From assembly GCA_036925085.1 (NCBI GenBank), contig JAUPFP010000002.1, forward strand, positions 3,278,820 to 3,342,819: a stretch of DNA of 64,000 nucleotides, given 5' to 3'. The notes below the pieces were generated by a model. It was not told the DNA's origin. It did not search any database and saw nothing but the letters and a program-made list of their open reading frames with translations. Both the position numbers and the translations under genes were made by a program. This document shows positions 12,295-24,300 of this stretch, one piece after another (positions within the stretch are counted from its first letter, which is position 1; each line of letters starts with the position of its first letter). The stretch is from Brachycybe producta (Eukaryota > Arthropoda > Diplopoda > Playtdesmida > Andrognathidae).

Positions 12295-12388
12295 ATGGGG
12301 ATGCGGTTAGTCAACAGCGGGAAGGCTGTGACCCCGTCTCCTTCGTTTCTTCTTTATGCCACCATCTTAATCCTGACGCTACTAATCG
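12295..12388 (+). CDS. RGM: RGM coding exon 1 (signal peptide)
   Basis: Starts at ATG 12295 (a second in-frame ATG follows at 12301), the first after an in-frame TGA. Encodes a short polar segment, then FLLYATILILTLLI, a signal-peptide core. Ends with one base of a split Val codon before the donor GTAAGT at 12389. Exon 2 then supplies TG to complete GTG. Nothing else in the window could give the family's required N-terminal signal. Confidence 0.85.
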
Positions 12389-15300
12389 GTAAGTTTTATG
12401 TTTCCTTATAATACGGATGGCTTTGCTTTTACGTGACGTTACAGCATGATCAGCATCCGTAAAGGGATAGTAAAGTAAAATTGCAAACGTTTACGGGTCA
12501 GGATAAAAATATGAACGGATGAACATTGGGGGTAACTGTAAAACCCGACATAGAATTGGATGAACACTATATTAATATGAATGAACACAAACTTTAAAGG
12601 GATGAACATAGAGGGATAAAAGGATGAACATATTTTAAAGGGATGAACGTGGTTTTAAGAGGGCTGACAATCATGTTCATCCCCCTAAAAACCGTGTTCA
12701 TCTCCCGCTAAACCGTGTTCATCCCCCTCAAAACATTGTTCATCCTCCTCAAAACATTGTTCATCCTCCTCAAAACCGTGTTCATCCCCCGCAAAACCGT
12801 GTTCATCCCCCGCAAAACCGTGTTCATCCCCCGCAAAACCGTGTTCATCCCCCGCAAAACCGTGTTCATCCCCGCAAAACCGTGTTCATCCCCCGCAAAA
12901 CCGTGTTCATCCCCCGCAAAACCGTGTTCATCCCCCGCAAAACCGTGTTCATCCCCCGCAAAACCGTGTTCATCCCCCTCAAAACCGTGTTCATCCCCCT
13001 CAAAACCGTGTTCATCCCCCGCAAAACCGTGTTCATCCCCCGCAAAACCGTGTTCATCCCCCGCAAAACCGTGTTCATCCCCCGCAAAACCGTGTTCATC
13101 CCCCGCAAAACCGTGTTCATCCCCCGCAAAACCGTGTTCATCCCCCTCAAAACCGTGTTCATCCCCCTCAAAACCGTGTTCATCCCCCTCATCCCCCTCA
13201 AACACGGTTTTGCGGGGAATGATCCCCGCAAAACCGTGTTTATTCCCCGCAAAACTGTGTTCATCCCCCATAAAAGTATGTTTCATCTCTAAAATATGTT
13301 CATTCTTTTATTTCTCTCTGTTCATCCCTTTAAAATGTGTTCATCCATATTAATGTAGTGTTCATCCATTTCTATATGCATTCGGTGTCGGGTTTTAGAG
13401 TTACCTCCAATGTTCATTCGTTCATCTTTTTATCCTGACCCAAGGTTTACGGCTAGTGATGGGAGCAATTTCATGAAGTTTATTTTGTTGAAGTATTTTC
13501 ATGAAATTTATGAAAATTTGTGTATAATATATATTGGAAAAGTTGTAAAAAATGAATTGAAATTCATGAAATAGAACAAAATAATTGCATCAATGGGACA
13601 TTCGAAACCGGGCGAATCTTGAAAAATATTCGAGATTCGAAAACTCGAATCTTCGCGCTTTGTTCGTCTTTCGAATCCTAACTTTAAAAAAACTGGTAAA
13701 ACTTTGGTAAAATTAGTTTTAACTCCATTGACGTCCAATAGAAGCGTTCACTAACAAAAAAAAACCGGCGATTGTTGCAATTTCGGTGTTTTACCCTGAT
13801 CACCAATATCACCTTCTGGCGTCCCTGAATGCCACACACTGTTTCTTATTATTAATAATTTAATATTTTAATATTTCATTTATTTGTATCTTTTTAATGA
13901 ATAATATAGGATTCTTATACGAAGGATTCGAGAACCTTTTAGGATTCGGATTCGAGGAAATTTAGGATTCGTCCTACCTCTAAAATAAATGAAATATTAT
14001 TAAAATATTATTAAATTATTATTAATAATAATAATAATAATAATAATAAAGTGTGGCACTCAGGGTCGACACAAGGTGATATTGGTGAACTGGGTACAAC
14101 ACCGAAATTGCTACAATAGCCGGGGTTTTTTTTGTCAGTGAACGTTTCTATTGGACGTCAACGGTGTTAAAACTAATTTTACAAAGTTTTTAACAGGTTT
14201 TTTTAGGTTAGGATTCGAAAGACGAAAAAAAAAAGCGAAGATTCGAGTTTTCGAATCTCGAATAGTTTTCGAGATTTGCGGGATTCAAGGATTCGAATGT
14301 GTTCCATCCCTAATGTAGTCATTTTTACAATAGATTTTTTAGACCTACTGTATACAACGGATGCGAGATTTATTTCTAAAAAATCTCGACATGCCGACTT
14401 TTAATCTCTTTTATTCAGCCATGTTAATTATGCCATGTTGTGCGCGCACCATACTCTCTTTCTCTCTCTAATAATTAAATTATTGCTGCTACATGAGGGC
14501 GCTTGCAGTAATTAGAGTATGGTGCGCGCCAACAACGGGCAATTAGAAATCGGCACATAACAGCAGTTAGCTCCGCCCCTTTTATGACGACCGGCAACTT
14601 CTAATTGGTTTGTTGTGTGGTTCGACGTTGAAAAGGGCGGAGCATGTGACGTCAGACTACATAACCAACCAATTAAAAGTTGCCGATCGTCATAAAAAGG
14701 GGCGGAGCCAACTTTTTTATGTCCCGATTTTTAATTGCCTGTCGCGCAACATGGCATAATTAACATGGCCGAATAAGAGAGATTATTATTAAGTCGACAT
14801 GTCGAGATTATTAAGTCGACATGTCGAGATTATTAAGTCGACATGTCGAGATTATTAAGTCGACATGTCGAGATTATTAAGTCGACATGTCGAGATTATT
14901 AAGTCGACATGTCGAGATTATTAAGTCGACATGTCGAGATTAAGTCGACGATTAAAAAATAAAGTTTGCGAACGTACTCTGCAGGGCTCCGTAGTATACA
15001 GTATGCAAATTGCAACAAAAACAAATGTTTGAATGGATTTAACGACGAATCTTTATAATTTACGTCTTGATTTCTCTGCTCGTAACTTTTTTTTTTTTAA
15101 AAAATGTCATTTTATTGTTTTTTTTTTTTTCGTAGAATTTCTTTTTTTTTTCTTCCAAAACAAAATGAGAAAATATATTTTAGTTCGCAACTGTTGGTTG
15201 ACGTGAATAACGAATAGAAACATTTCATATCGATTGTGTCAAGTTTACGTAATTTATGAGCAAACAAAAGGAAGGGAGGTTTTTAAGCATAAATTTCATG

Positions 15301-18300
15301 TTGTAATATATGACTGGAAACCAGCTTCGAATTATTACGCTCTGGTCAAGTCTATGTGACAGTTTGGCTCACACGCCTTAGGAGATTACATCGCAAAACG
15401 ACTTCGAAAAATCTCCGCAAAAGAGCGCTAGCATCGTTTTTCTATTGAAGACCATAGACCAAATTTTAAAGAAAAAAAAAAATGTTAATTTTTAAAATAC
15501 ACAGTCAGTCGCGGCAATATGTTTATTTTTCATATTTAAAGTTTGTCCAATATTAACCTTAAATATATGCTGATCTAGTATTAGAATGACAAAAAATTGG
15601 TAAGTGCGGTTACATTTTTAAAAACTTTAAAAATGGCGAATTTCTAACTCTTTATGTTAAACTCCATTGAGTACGCACTCGTAAGCAAAAAAACATCCAT
15701 TAAAATGTTGATAAAAATATCTAGAAATAATTTTATAAAACCACAGTAAATCCAACAAAAAAAAATCCAACTTGCTGATTTTTTTTCTGTTTTTTAAAAA
15801 TTATTTTTACGTATTTTTACGAGCATGTTTTTAATGGTTGTTTTTGCTTACGAGTGCGTACTCAATGGAGTTTAATATGAGTTAGAAATTTGCGATTTTT
15901 AAATACTTTTTAAAAAATATAACGTCACTTACCAATTTTTCGTCATTTTATCACTCGATCAGCATACATTTAAGGTGCACATTTAACTTTGAACCATCAA
16001 AATTGGACAACTTTAAATATGAAAAATAAACATATTACCGCCACTGACTGTGTATTTTAAAAAATCAACGTTTTTTCTTTAACATTGGGTCTATGGGCTC
16101 AATAGAAAAACGATGCTAGCGCTCTTTGCGTAGATTTTTCAAAGTACTTTTGCCTCTTAAGCAAATGTTATATTTTTTTGAATTTTAAAGATATTAAACA
16201 TGAAAACATGTTTTAAAAGACTGAAGGTGTTCTAGGCCTTCTAGTTTCTAAAACCCATTCTAATTTTGTCTTCGTTCTGATTCTGATTGTTTTTTTGTTT
16301 TTGTTTTTTTAAATGGCGTTTTCGTTGTGTTTTTTCAGTGCCATGTGGCTGTTGTAACGTTGAGCAATGTTGGAATCAGTACACGAGACGTTTGTCCGAT
16401 TACAACATACCTGAGGGTCCGAGCCGACTTTGCTGTGCCGCCTTGCGTGTCCTCTCCGAATGTATTCGTGCTTCGGCTCGCAGCTGTCGAGGCGATCTCT
16501 TATATCACACGTATTCTACGATGGCGCTCAAGAAGAACAACGAGTTCAACTGTTCTTATATCGTTTTGCACGCGTCCAGTTCACCTCCTGTCACCGGAAC
16601 GGGTGGAATCGGTGGATTGACTCCTTTGACGCGACCTCCCAAGGTACGGCCTCCTATCGCGCAACAGTGTGCGTATCACGGACGCCACGAGTTTAGACAC
16701 TGCGCCCTTTTTGGTGATCCTCATCTGAGGACTTTTACGAACGAAGAGATGACGTGTAAAGTGAACGGCGCGTGGCCGCTTGTGGACAATGCGTATTTGG
16801 CCGTGCAAGTGACCAATGAAGCCGTCGTCGAAGGATCGAAGGCGACCGCCACCACAAAAGTAAGCGTCTCTCGTAATAAGTATTATTATTATTAACGGGC
16901 AGTTGATTAAACGTTTTCAGGTACGATTGGTGAGGCGACTGAATAAGCGCCGAATTGAACAAACACCAAGCTGAGCAAACATAGCCATATTGAAATTATG
17001 CACGCGTTTCGTGTGTCGCGCGACACACGACGGCACAATGTCGTCCGTTCTAGTTACACCACGGGAACAAATTGGATCACTCTACGCCGTGGCGTCTGGT
17101 CAAGTGGCCGTCACGTTTTGAAAAACATGCCGTCGTGTATTACAAGAACGCCGACGGCAAAAAGTTGCGCGACATTTCAAAATACACGGTTTCTTATGGG
17201 TCTGTTTTCTGCTGTCGCAATCGCGAGGCAATTTCTGCCGGCGTGTGTTGTGCGACACGAAACGCTTGCATAAAAGGAAACCTAGAAAACGCGCGGCAAC
17301 CTCTTCTGTCGTGTGTTGCGCGACACGAAACGAGTGCGTAAAGGCGGCCGAAGCTACAAATTGAAAGAAAAACGTCAAACTCAGGGTGGATTGATTTATT
17401 TCAAATTGATAGAAATTGCGAAATTTCAGTTAAAAATCTAATTTCATTTTTAAACAAGAAAATTAAACAAAAAACATGTTTTTTGTTTGATTTGAGGGTC
17501 GCTTTTATAATTAAATGGGTCTAAAAGGTAAGAAAAAACAAGATGTAATCCCCTGTTGTTTTGCTGGTGTAGTGGTTAGTGTCTCAGACTCACAACCCAT
17601 GGTAAGTGTTGGTCATGAGTTCGATCCCCGTGCAGTGTGGCTTATATTTCGAATATTCAGAAGGTGGTGGGACAAACAAACAAATTATGAAGTTAAATAA
17701 AAGCGAGTTAAAAATCTGGATTTCGGGGAGAAAGATGTCCGGCTTTTTGGTTCGAAAGATGTCCGGCTTTTCGGTTCGAAAGTAGTCCGGCTTTTCGGTT
17801 CGAAAGAAATCTAAAATCATAATTTTGATCCAATCTGTGATGAATTAATTATTCAACTAGAGTACTGAAAGTGTATTGTCTAATGTGACCTGAGTAAACT
17901 GCCATTTGAGAAAAAAATTCATATTAGATAATTTGATTATAAACGAACGTGTGATGTTATGTAATGTAATTCATCCTCGTTTCATTTGGGACATTTTCAA
18001 CCAAAACACAAAAGAACCCCTTGCTTTAATGTTTCTTAAGTTGGGTTTTTGCAGCTATGATAAGGCGGGGTGTAATCTCTCTCTCTCTCTCTCTCTCGTT
18101 TTCTACGTTCATAAGTAGTAAACAGAAACCGAACACCGTAAATAACCACAGCAAAGATAAACGTTAGATGTTGTTTGTGATCAAATAAATCTTTGCTTTA
18201 GGTTTTTTCTTTTGATTCTTGTTAAGTGGGCAAGAGAGAGAGAGAGAGAGGCTTTATGATTTTTAGAGTAAAACATTGGGTTGGAATTGTGTATGGATAG

Positions 18301-21300
18301 CCTCGTTGATGCGTTACTCCTTGTAAAGGAGGTTGTTTTCAAAAAAAAAAGTGAGTGGGAGTAAAGGAAGGGATTGAGATAGTGAGAGATAGGCCTATAT
18401 TGGGAGAGGGAGAGCGAGAGAGAGAGAGAGAGAGAGAGAGAAACATAGGCATTGGGTGGGAGGGAGGGAGAGAGAGAAACATAGTGAGAGATAGAGAAAA
18501 GAGAAACATTGGGAGAGAGAGAGAGAGAGAGAGATAGAGAAATATTGAGAGAGAGAGAGAGAGAGAAATAGAAATATTGAGAGAGAGAGAAATAGAAATA
18601 TTGAGAGAGACATATTGAGAAAGAGAGGAAAGAGAGAAATATTGAGAAGGAGAGAGAAACATTGAGAAGGAGAGAGAAACATTGAGAAGGAGAGAGAAAC
18701 ATTGAGAAGGAGAGAGAAACATTGAGAAGGAGAGAGAAACATTGAGAAGGAGAGAGAAACATTGAGAAGGAGAGAGAAATATTGAGAAAGAGAGAGAAAC
18801 ATTGAGAAAGAGAGAGAAATATTGAGAAAGAGAGAGAAATATTGAGAAAGAGAGAGAAATATTGAGAAAGAGAGAAATATTGAGAAAGAGAGAGAAATAT
18901 TGAGAAAGAGAGAGAAATATTGAGAAAGAGAGAGAAATATTGAGAAAGAGAGAGAAATATTGAGAAAGAGAGAGAAACATAGGCATTGAGAGAGTGAGAA
19001 ATATATTGAGGGAGAGAGAGAGAGAAACATAGGCATTGGGAGGGAGAGAGAGAGAGATATTGAGAAAGAGAGAGAAGAGAAACATAGGAATTGAGAAAGA
19101 GACTACATACACAAAGTGAGAAATAGAGAACTGAGAAACATAGGCATTGAGTGAGAGAGGGAGTGTGAGAGATATATTGAGAGAGAGAGAAACATAGTGA
19201 GGTAGAGAGAAGAGAAACATTAGCAGAGGGAGGAAGAGAGTGAGGGGGGGAAAAGATGGCTGTCATCCAAAACTAAATGGGAACAGTAGCCTAGTCTAGT
19301 TTTCGGCTTATAAGACACTATTAACCACAGATTAGCCGAGGTTATCCTGTCGTTAAAACTGTGATTATGTGACAACAAGCATTAATAATTTGCTTTTTAA
19401 GATAATATTCATCTTAACAACATTTGTTGGGGGAATCTTAAACTAAATGTGGAACAAAATGTTTTAGAAATGGTGACTTGTGTCCTTCTACTTTTTTTTT
19501 TGTTATAGCTATTTTTTTTTGTAAAAAAAAAAGCAATTTTAAGGAGAGATTAGTCTAATAAAGCCTGGAACACACGCGGAATTCTGCTCAGAAAAATCAC
19601 AACAGAATATTTAAATGAGAAAAATTTTCCATAAAAAGTGAACGGGAAAATTCATTAAAAAAATGAGTTGAACAAACTTAAACTTTTTTCGTTCTTAAAA
19701 TATTCCGTTCAAATTCCCACCAATCAGAAAGAAGCACATGTGTGACATCACAAAAAAAAAAGCAAATTGAAATTCATTTTGGCAATAAATGTTTCTTTTC
19801 TTGCTCAATAGAGGGAGCGCACAACTATCCTCATTACTTTTCTGTTTCTATTTGCTAACAACAGAGATACAGAAAAAGAAAATCACTTTTTTTCCCTTAT
19901 TTTCTTTTTCCTTGGCGGAATTCCGCGTGTGTGTTCCAGGCTTAAACTAGAAAAGTAGATGAATGACATAAGGGTGATTTTTTAATATATTGAAAAAAGA
20001 ATAAGGCTTTGATTGCAGTATGGCGCTTCTGGTAAATGCCGTTACAAAGTGAAATTCAGTGGGATTTTTTATTCAGCATGTGTGATTTATCCCTTAAGTC
20101 AGGGACACACATGCAGAAACATACAACAGAAAACACACACGAGAACCACTGCAACAAAAGAAATTCTGTTCGTTTTCTTTTTCTGTTTGCATGTGATGAA
20201 AACGCATGCAGAACAGAAATGCGACACGCCATCTATTGTGAAACATAAACAACATGTGTTCCACAGTTTGTTTGTTTTGAAAGTCTACAAAAATGTGATG
20301 ATGTCATGCAAGCTACAATCCTATTGGTTCATTTATAACAGAAAGCAGGAAAGAACAGGTTCTGTTTCTTGCACTTGAAAACAGAAGATTTGTCTGTTTT
20401 CTTACATGTTTTCTTTTACGTTTTCTGCATGTGTGTCCCTGGCTTAAGCAACGAAGTATAAACAACAGGCAATTAGAAATTGGGACAAACAGAAGTTGGC
20501 TCCGCCCTTTTTATGACGACTGGCAACTTCTAATTGGTTGTTTATGTGGCCCGACGTCACATGCTCCGCCCTTTTCTATGTCGAATCACACAACAAACCA
20601 ATTAGAAGTTGCCGGTCGTCATAAAAAGGGTGGAGCCAACTTCTGTATGTCCCGATTTCTAATTGCCTGTGTATAAACCAAGCCTAACAAAGTTAAATTC
20701 AGTGGGATTTTAATCAGCATGTGTGATTTACGGTGGCCGAGAGGTGCAATCCCTATATACAAACACACGACAACACCCAATACTCTATGACAACTTCCAA
20801 AACTCCACGACAACTTCCAAAACTCTACGACAACTTCCAAAACTCTACGACAACTTCCAAAACTCTACGACAACTTCCAAAACTCTACGACAACTTCCAA
20901 AACTCTACGACAACTTCCAAAACTCTACGACAACTTCCAAAACTCTACGACAACTTCCAAAACTCTACGACAACTTCCAAAACTCTACGACAACTTCCAA
21001 AACTCTACGACAACTTCCAAAACTCTACGACAACTTCCAAAACTCTACGACAACTTCCAAAACTCTACGACAACTTCCAAAACCACAACAACTTCCAAAA
21101 CCACAACAACTTCCAAAACCACAACAACTTCCAAAACCACAACAACTTCCAAAACTACAACAACTTCCAAAACTACAACAACTTCCAAAACCACAACAAC
21201 TTCCAAAACCACAACAACTTCCAAAACTACAACAACTTCCAAACTTATTAAATATTATTTCATTTATATTTATTTATAATTATTGAATTTAGTATGCATG

Positions 21301-24300
21301 TGCACACACACACAAACTAGTGTGTGTGTACACGCTCATTTGTGAGTGCTTGAGCGCGCACGCTCATTTGTGTGTGTGCATGATTGTGAGGTTGTGTGTG
21401 TTTGCGGTTGTGAGTGCGTGTGTACGCTCATTTGTGTGCGTGCGCACACTCATTTGTGAGTGTGCGTGCGCACACTCATTTGTGAGTGTGCGTGCGCACG
21501 CTCATTTGTGAGTGTGCATGCGCACACTCGTTTGTGACTGTGACTGTGAGTGTGTGGTTGTGAGTGTGCATGTGTATGTTCATTTGAGTGTGCACACACA
21601 CGTGTGTGTACACTCAATGGATTGTGAGTGTTTACTATGGATCCCCTTTAAGACATACACTATGTGAATTTTTTTCCTTCGTTCAAACGACTTAGGCAGT
21701 CGTTCAAACGACCTAGGCAGTCGTTCAAACGACCTAGGCAGTCGTTCAAACGACCTAGGCAGTCGTTCAAACGACCTAGGCAGTCGTTCAAACGACCTAG
21801 GCAGTCGTTCAACTGACCTAGGCAGTCGTTCAACCGACCTAGGCAGTCGTTCAAACGACCTAGGCAGTCGTTCAAACGACCTAGGCAGTCGTTCAAACGA
21901 CCTAGGCAGTCGTTCAACCGACCTAGGCAGTCGTTCAACCGACCTAGGCAGTCGTTCAACCGACCTAGGCAGTCGTTCAAACGACCTAGGCAGTCGTTCA
22001 AGCGATTGCCTAGGTCGCTCAAGCGATTGCCTAGGTCGCTCAAGCGATTGCCTAGGTCGCTCAAGCGATTGCCTAGGTCGTTTAAACGAGTGCCTAGGTC
22101 GTTTAAACGAGTGCCTAGGTCGTTTAAACGAAGAAAAAAATTCACATAGTGTATGTCCTAAAAGGGATCCGTAGTAAACACTCACAATCCATTGAGTGTA
22201 CACACACGTGTGTGTGTGCACACTCAAATGAACATACACACGCACACTCACAACCACACACTCACAAACGAGTGTGCACACACACTCACAAATGAGCGTG
22301 CGCATGCACACTCAAATGAGCGTACACACGCACTCACAACCGCAAACACACACAACCTCACAATCATGCACACACACAAATGAGCGTGCGCGCTCAAGCA
22401 CTCACAAATGAGCGTGTACACACACACTCGTTTGTGTGTGTGTGCACATGCATACTAAATTCAATAATTATAAATAAATATAAATGAAATAATATTTAAT
22501 AAGTTTGGAAGTTGTTGTAGTTTTGGAAGTTGTTGTGGTTTTGGAAGTTGTTGTGGTTTTGGAAGTTGTTGTGGTTTTGGAAGTTGTTGTGGTTTTGGAA
22601 GTTGTTGTGGTTTTGGAAGTTGTTGTGGTTTTGGAAGTTGTTGTGGTTTTGGAAGTTGTTGTGGTTTTGGAAGTTGTTGTGGTTTTGGAAGTTGTTGTGG
22701 TTTTGGAAGTTGTTGTAGTTTTGGAAGTTGTTGTGGTTTTGGAAGTTGTTGTGGTTTTGAAAGTTGTTGTGGTTTTGAAAGTTGTTGTGGTTTTGAAAGT
22801 TGTCGTAGAGTTTTGGAAGTTGTCGTAGAGTTTTGGAAGTTGTCGTAGAGTTTTGGAAGTTGTCGTAGAGTTTTGGAAGTTGTCGTAGAGTTTTGGAAGT
22901 TGTCGTAGAGTTTTGGAAGTTGTCGTAGAGTTTTGGAAGTTGTCGTAGAGTTTTGGAAGTTGTCGTGGAGTTTTGGAAGTTGTCGTGGAGTTTTGGAAGT
23001 TGTCGTGGAGTTTTGGAAGTTGTCGTGGAGTTTTGGAAGTTGTCGTAGAGTATTGGGTGTTGTCGTGTGTTTGTATATAGGGATTGCACCTCTCGGCCAC
23101 CGTAGTGATTCATCCCTTACCCTATTTAAAAAAAAGGTACAAGTTGCCATATTTTATCATCATATATATGTTTCTGGAGCAGATTGGGTGGGAGGAGGAG
23201 GACAAAAAGAAAGTGAGTGGAGTTGGGGGTGGTGGTAATGGTGGCGAACCTGATTATTTAATCCCGTTTTGTTTTTTTAATAGTTTCACTCCCCCTCAAT
23301 CACATAGGAAATTAATTTAACTCTTAAAATGATAGTTGTTCCTGTGAAAATATCTTCTTTTGCCCCTCCCCTTTAAAGAAATAAGAACAACTTTTTCTTT
23401 CTTTTCTTTTTTGAAATATAATTTTAAGACGAAAGTTGGGGGGTGAGGGGTTGTGGTGGGGGTTATATATGATCTATTCTCCCCCCCCCTTCTTCCTCTT
23501 TCTTATTGTTATTGGTTGCATTGTTAACCCACCATCCAGAGAAAAGGTAATGTAGAAAAATGTTTTTTTTTTTTCAGGTGAATTTTTTTTTGTTGTTTAC
23601 AGACTTGTGAAGGGGAAAAGTCTGAAATTCTGAATGTGTTTTTAGCCCGAGGTTCTTCTTCTCTTCCATCCTAAAAAAGAAACCGATTTTTGGCTTGCTT
23701 TGTGTGTGTGTGTATCGTGGTGAATTTGCAATGAAGAAAAAAGCTAGACGTTTTTTATCTTAAGCCGGTATTACACTAGCAACCTCCAATGCAACCTGTG
23801 ATGTGACTTGCAACTAGAACTTTGTAATAAACTTCTATATCACACTATGCAACCTAGTTGTGCAATCAAAGTTTTCAAAACTTCCGTTTATTTATGTCAA
23901 GGGGGCCGACATTCGGGTGAATCTCGTACGGTATCGGAAGCCATTTTACTTTTAATCCGCGTTTTACTGATTGTTAAAATTTCAATTCTATTCTGGATGT
24001 CTAGTAAAATTGCAGCACAAAAAGTAAAATGACTTTCCATCCACACGATTCTGCTGTGAATCTTAGTGAAAAATCGTACATGATTTTCTTCAATGTCTGC
24101 CCCCCCCCCTTGGGTTGTGACCATCTTGTGAGCAATTAACAGGAAGTTCATAAACCAGAAGTCATGAAACCGGGAATTTGTTCAATGTTACATATGTCAT
24201 TTCCGGCAAATGGCCTGATTGGTTGTTTGTCAGAAAGTTGACTTGAAAAGTCTGTCTGATGGAAAATGTTATCCAGTTGCATGTCATATCACAATTATAA

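Larger units (their letters stand above)
14352..14995. mobile_element. Element Q, copy 1 (with array and nested W)
   Basis: Left end near TACTGTATACAACGG, right end CTCCGTAGTATACAGTA (complementary). Interior blocks ATTAAATTATTGCTGCTACA and GGCATAATTAACATGG are shared with Q copy 2 at 31198. It carries a W element at 14536-14742 and a 22 bp array at 14783-14946. Confidence 0.6.
20729..23104. mobile_element. Element G: 2.4 kb palindrome carrying satellites
   Basis: Left end TACGGTGGCCGAGAGGTGC, right end GCACCTCTCGGCCACCGTA, flanked by GTGATT at 20723-20728 and 23105-23110. The arms mirror each other across about 900 bp: a CTCTATGACAAC start, a 20 bp array, a 17 bp array, an AT-rich stretch (TTTATAATTATTGAATTTAG), a TG/AC-rich part, and GGATCC next to CACTATGTGAATT. 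The centre is a 21 bp array. All frames inside (up to 243 codons) are repeat translations. No transposase. Confidence 0.85.

Noticed and set aside
12708..13353. Frames of 130-210 codons on both strands with repeating peptides
   Set aside because: The 21 bp unit is a multiple of three, so any open phase stays open. Several phases and both strands are open at once, and there are no flanking coding signals.
16287..16338. Start of RGM exon 2 at an upstream codon
   Set aside because: The sequence before 16339 is T-rich intron with a good acceptor, and the signal peptide is supplied by exon 1.
17559..17645. Functional tRNA gene
   Set aside because: A and B boxes are recognisable, but the anticodon and acceptor stems do not pair well.
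18181..19266. 361-codon minus frame rich in Ser, Leu and Phe
   Set aside because: Translation of a GA-rich minisatellite in several phases.
20723..23150. Many open frames (up to 243 codons) in element G
   Set aside because: Arrays of 20, 17 and 21 bp without stops; mirrored on the opposite arm.
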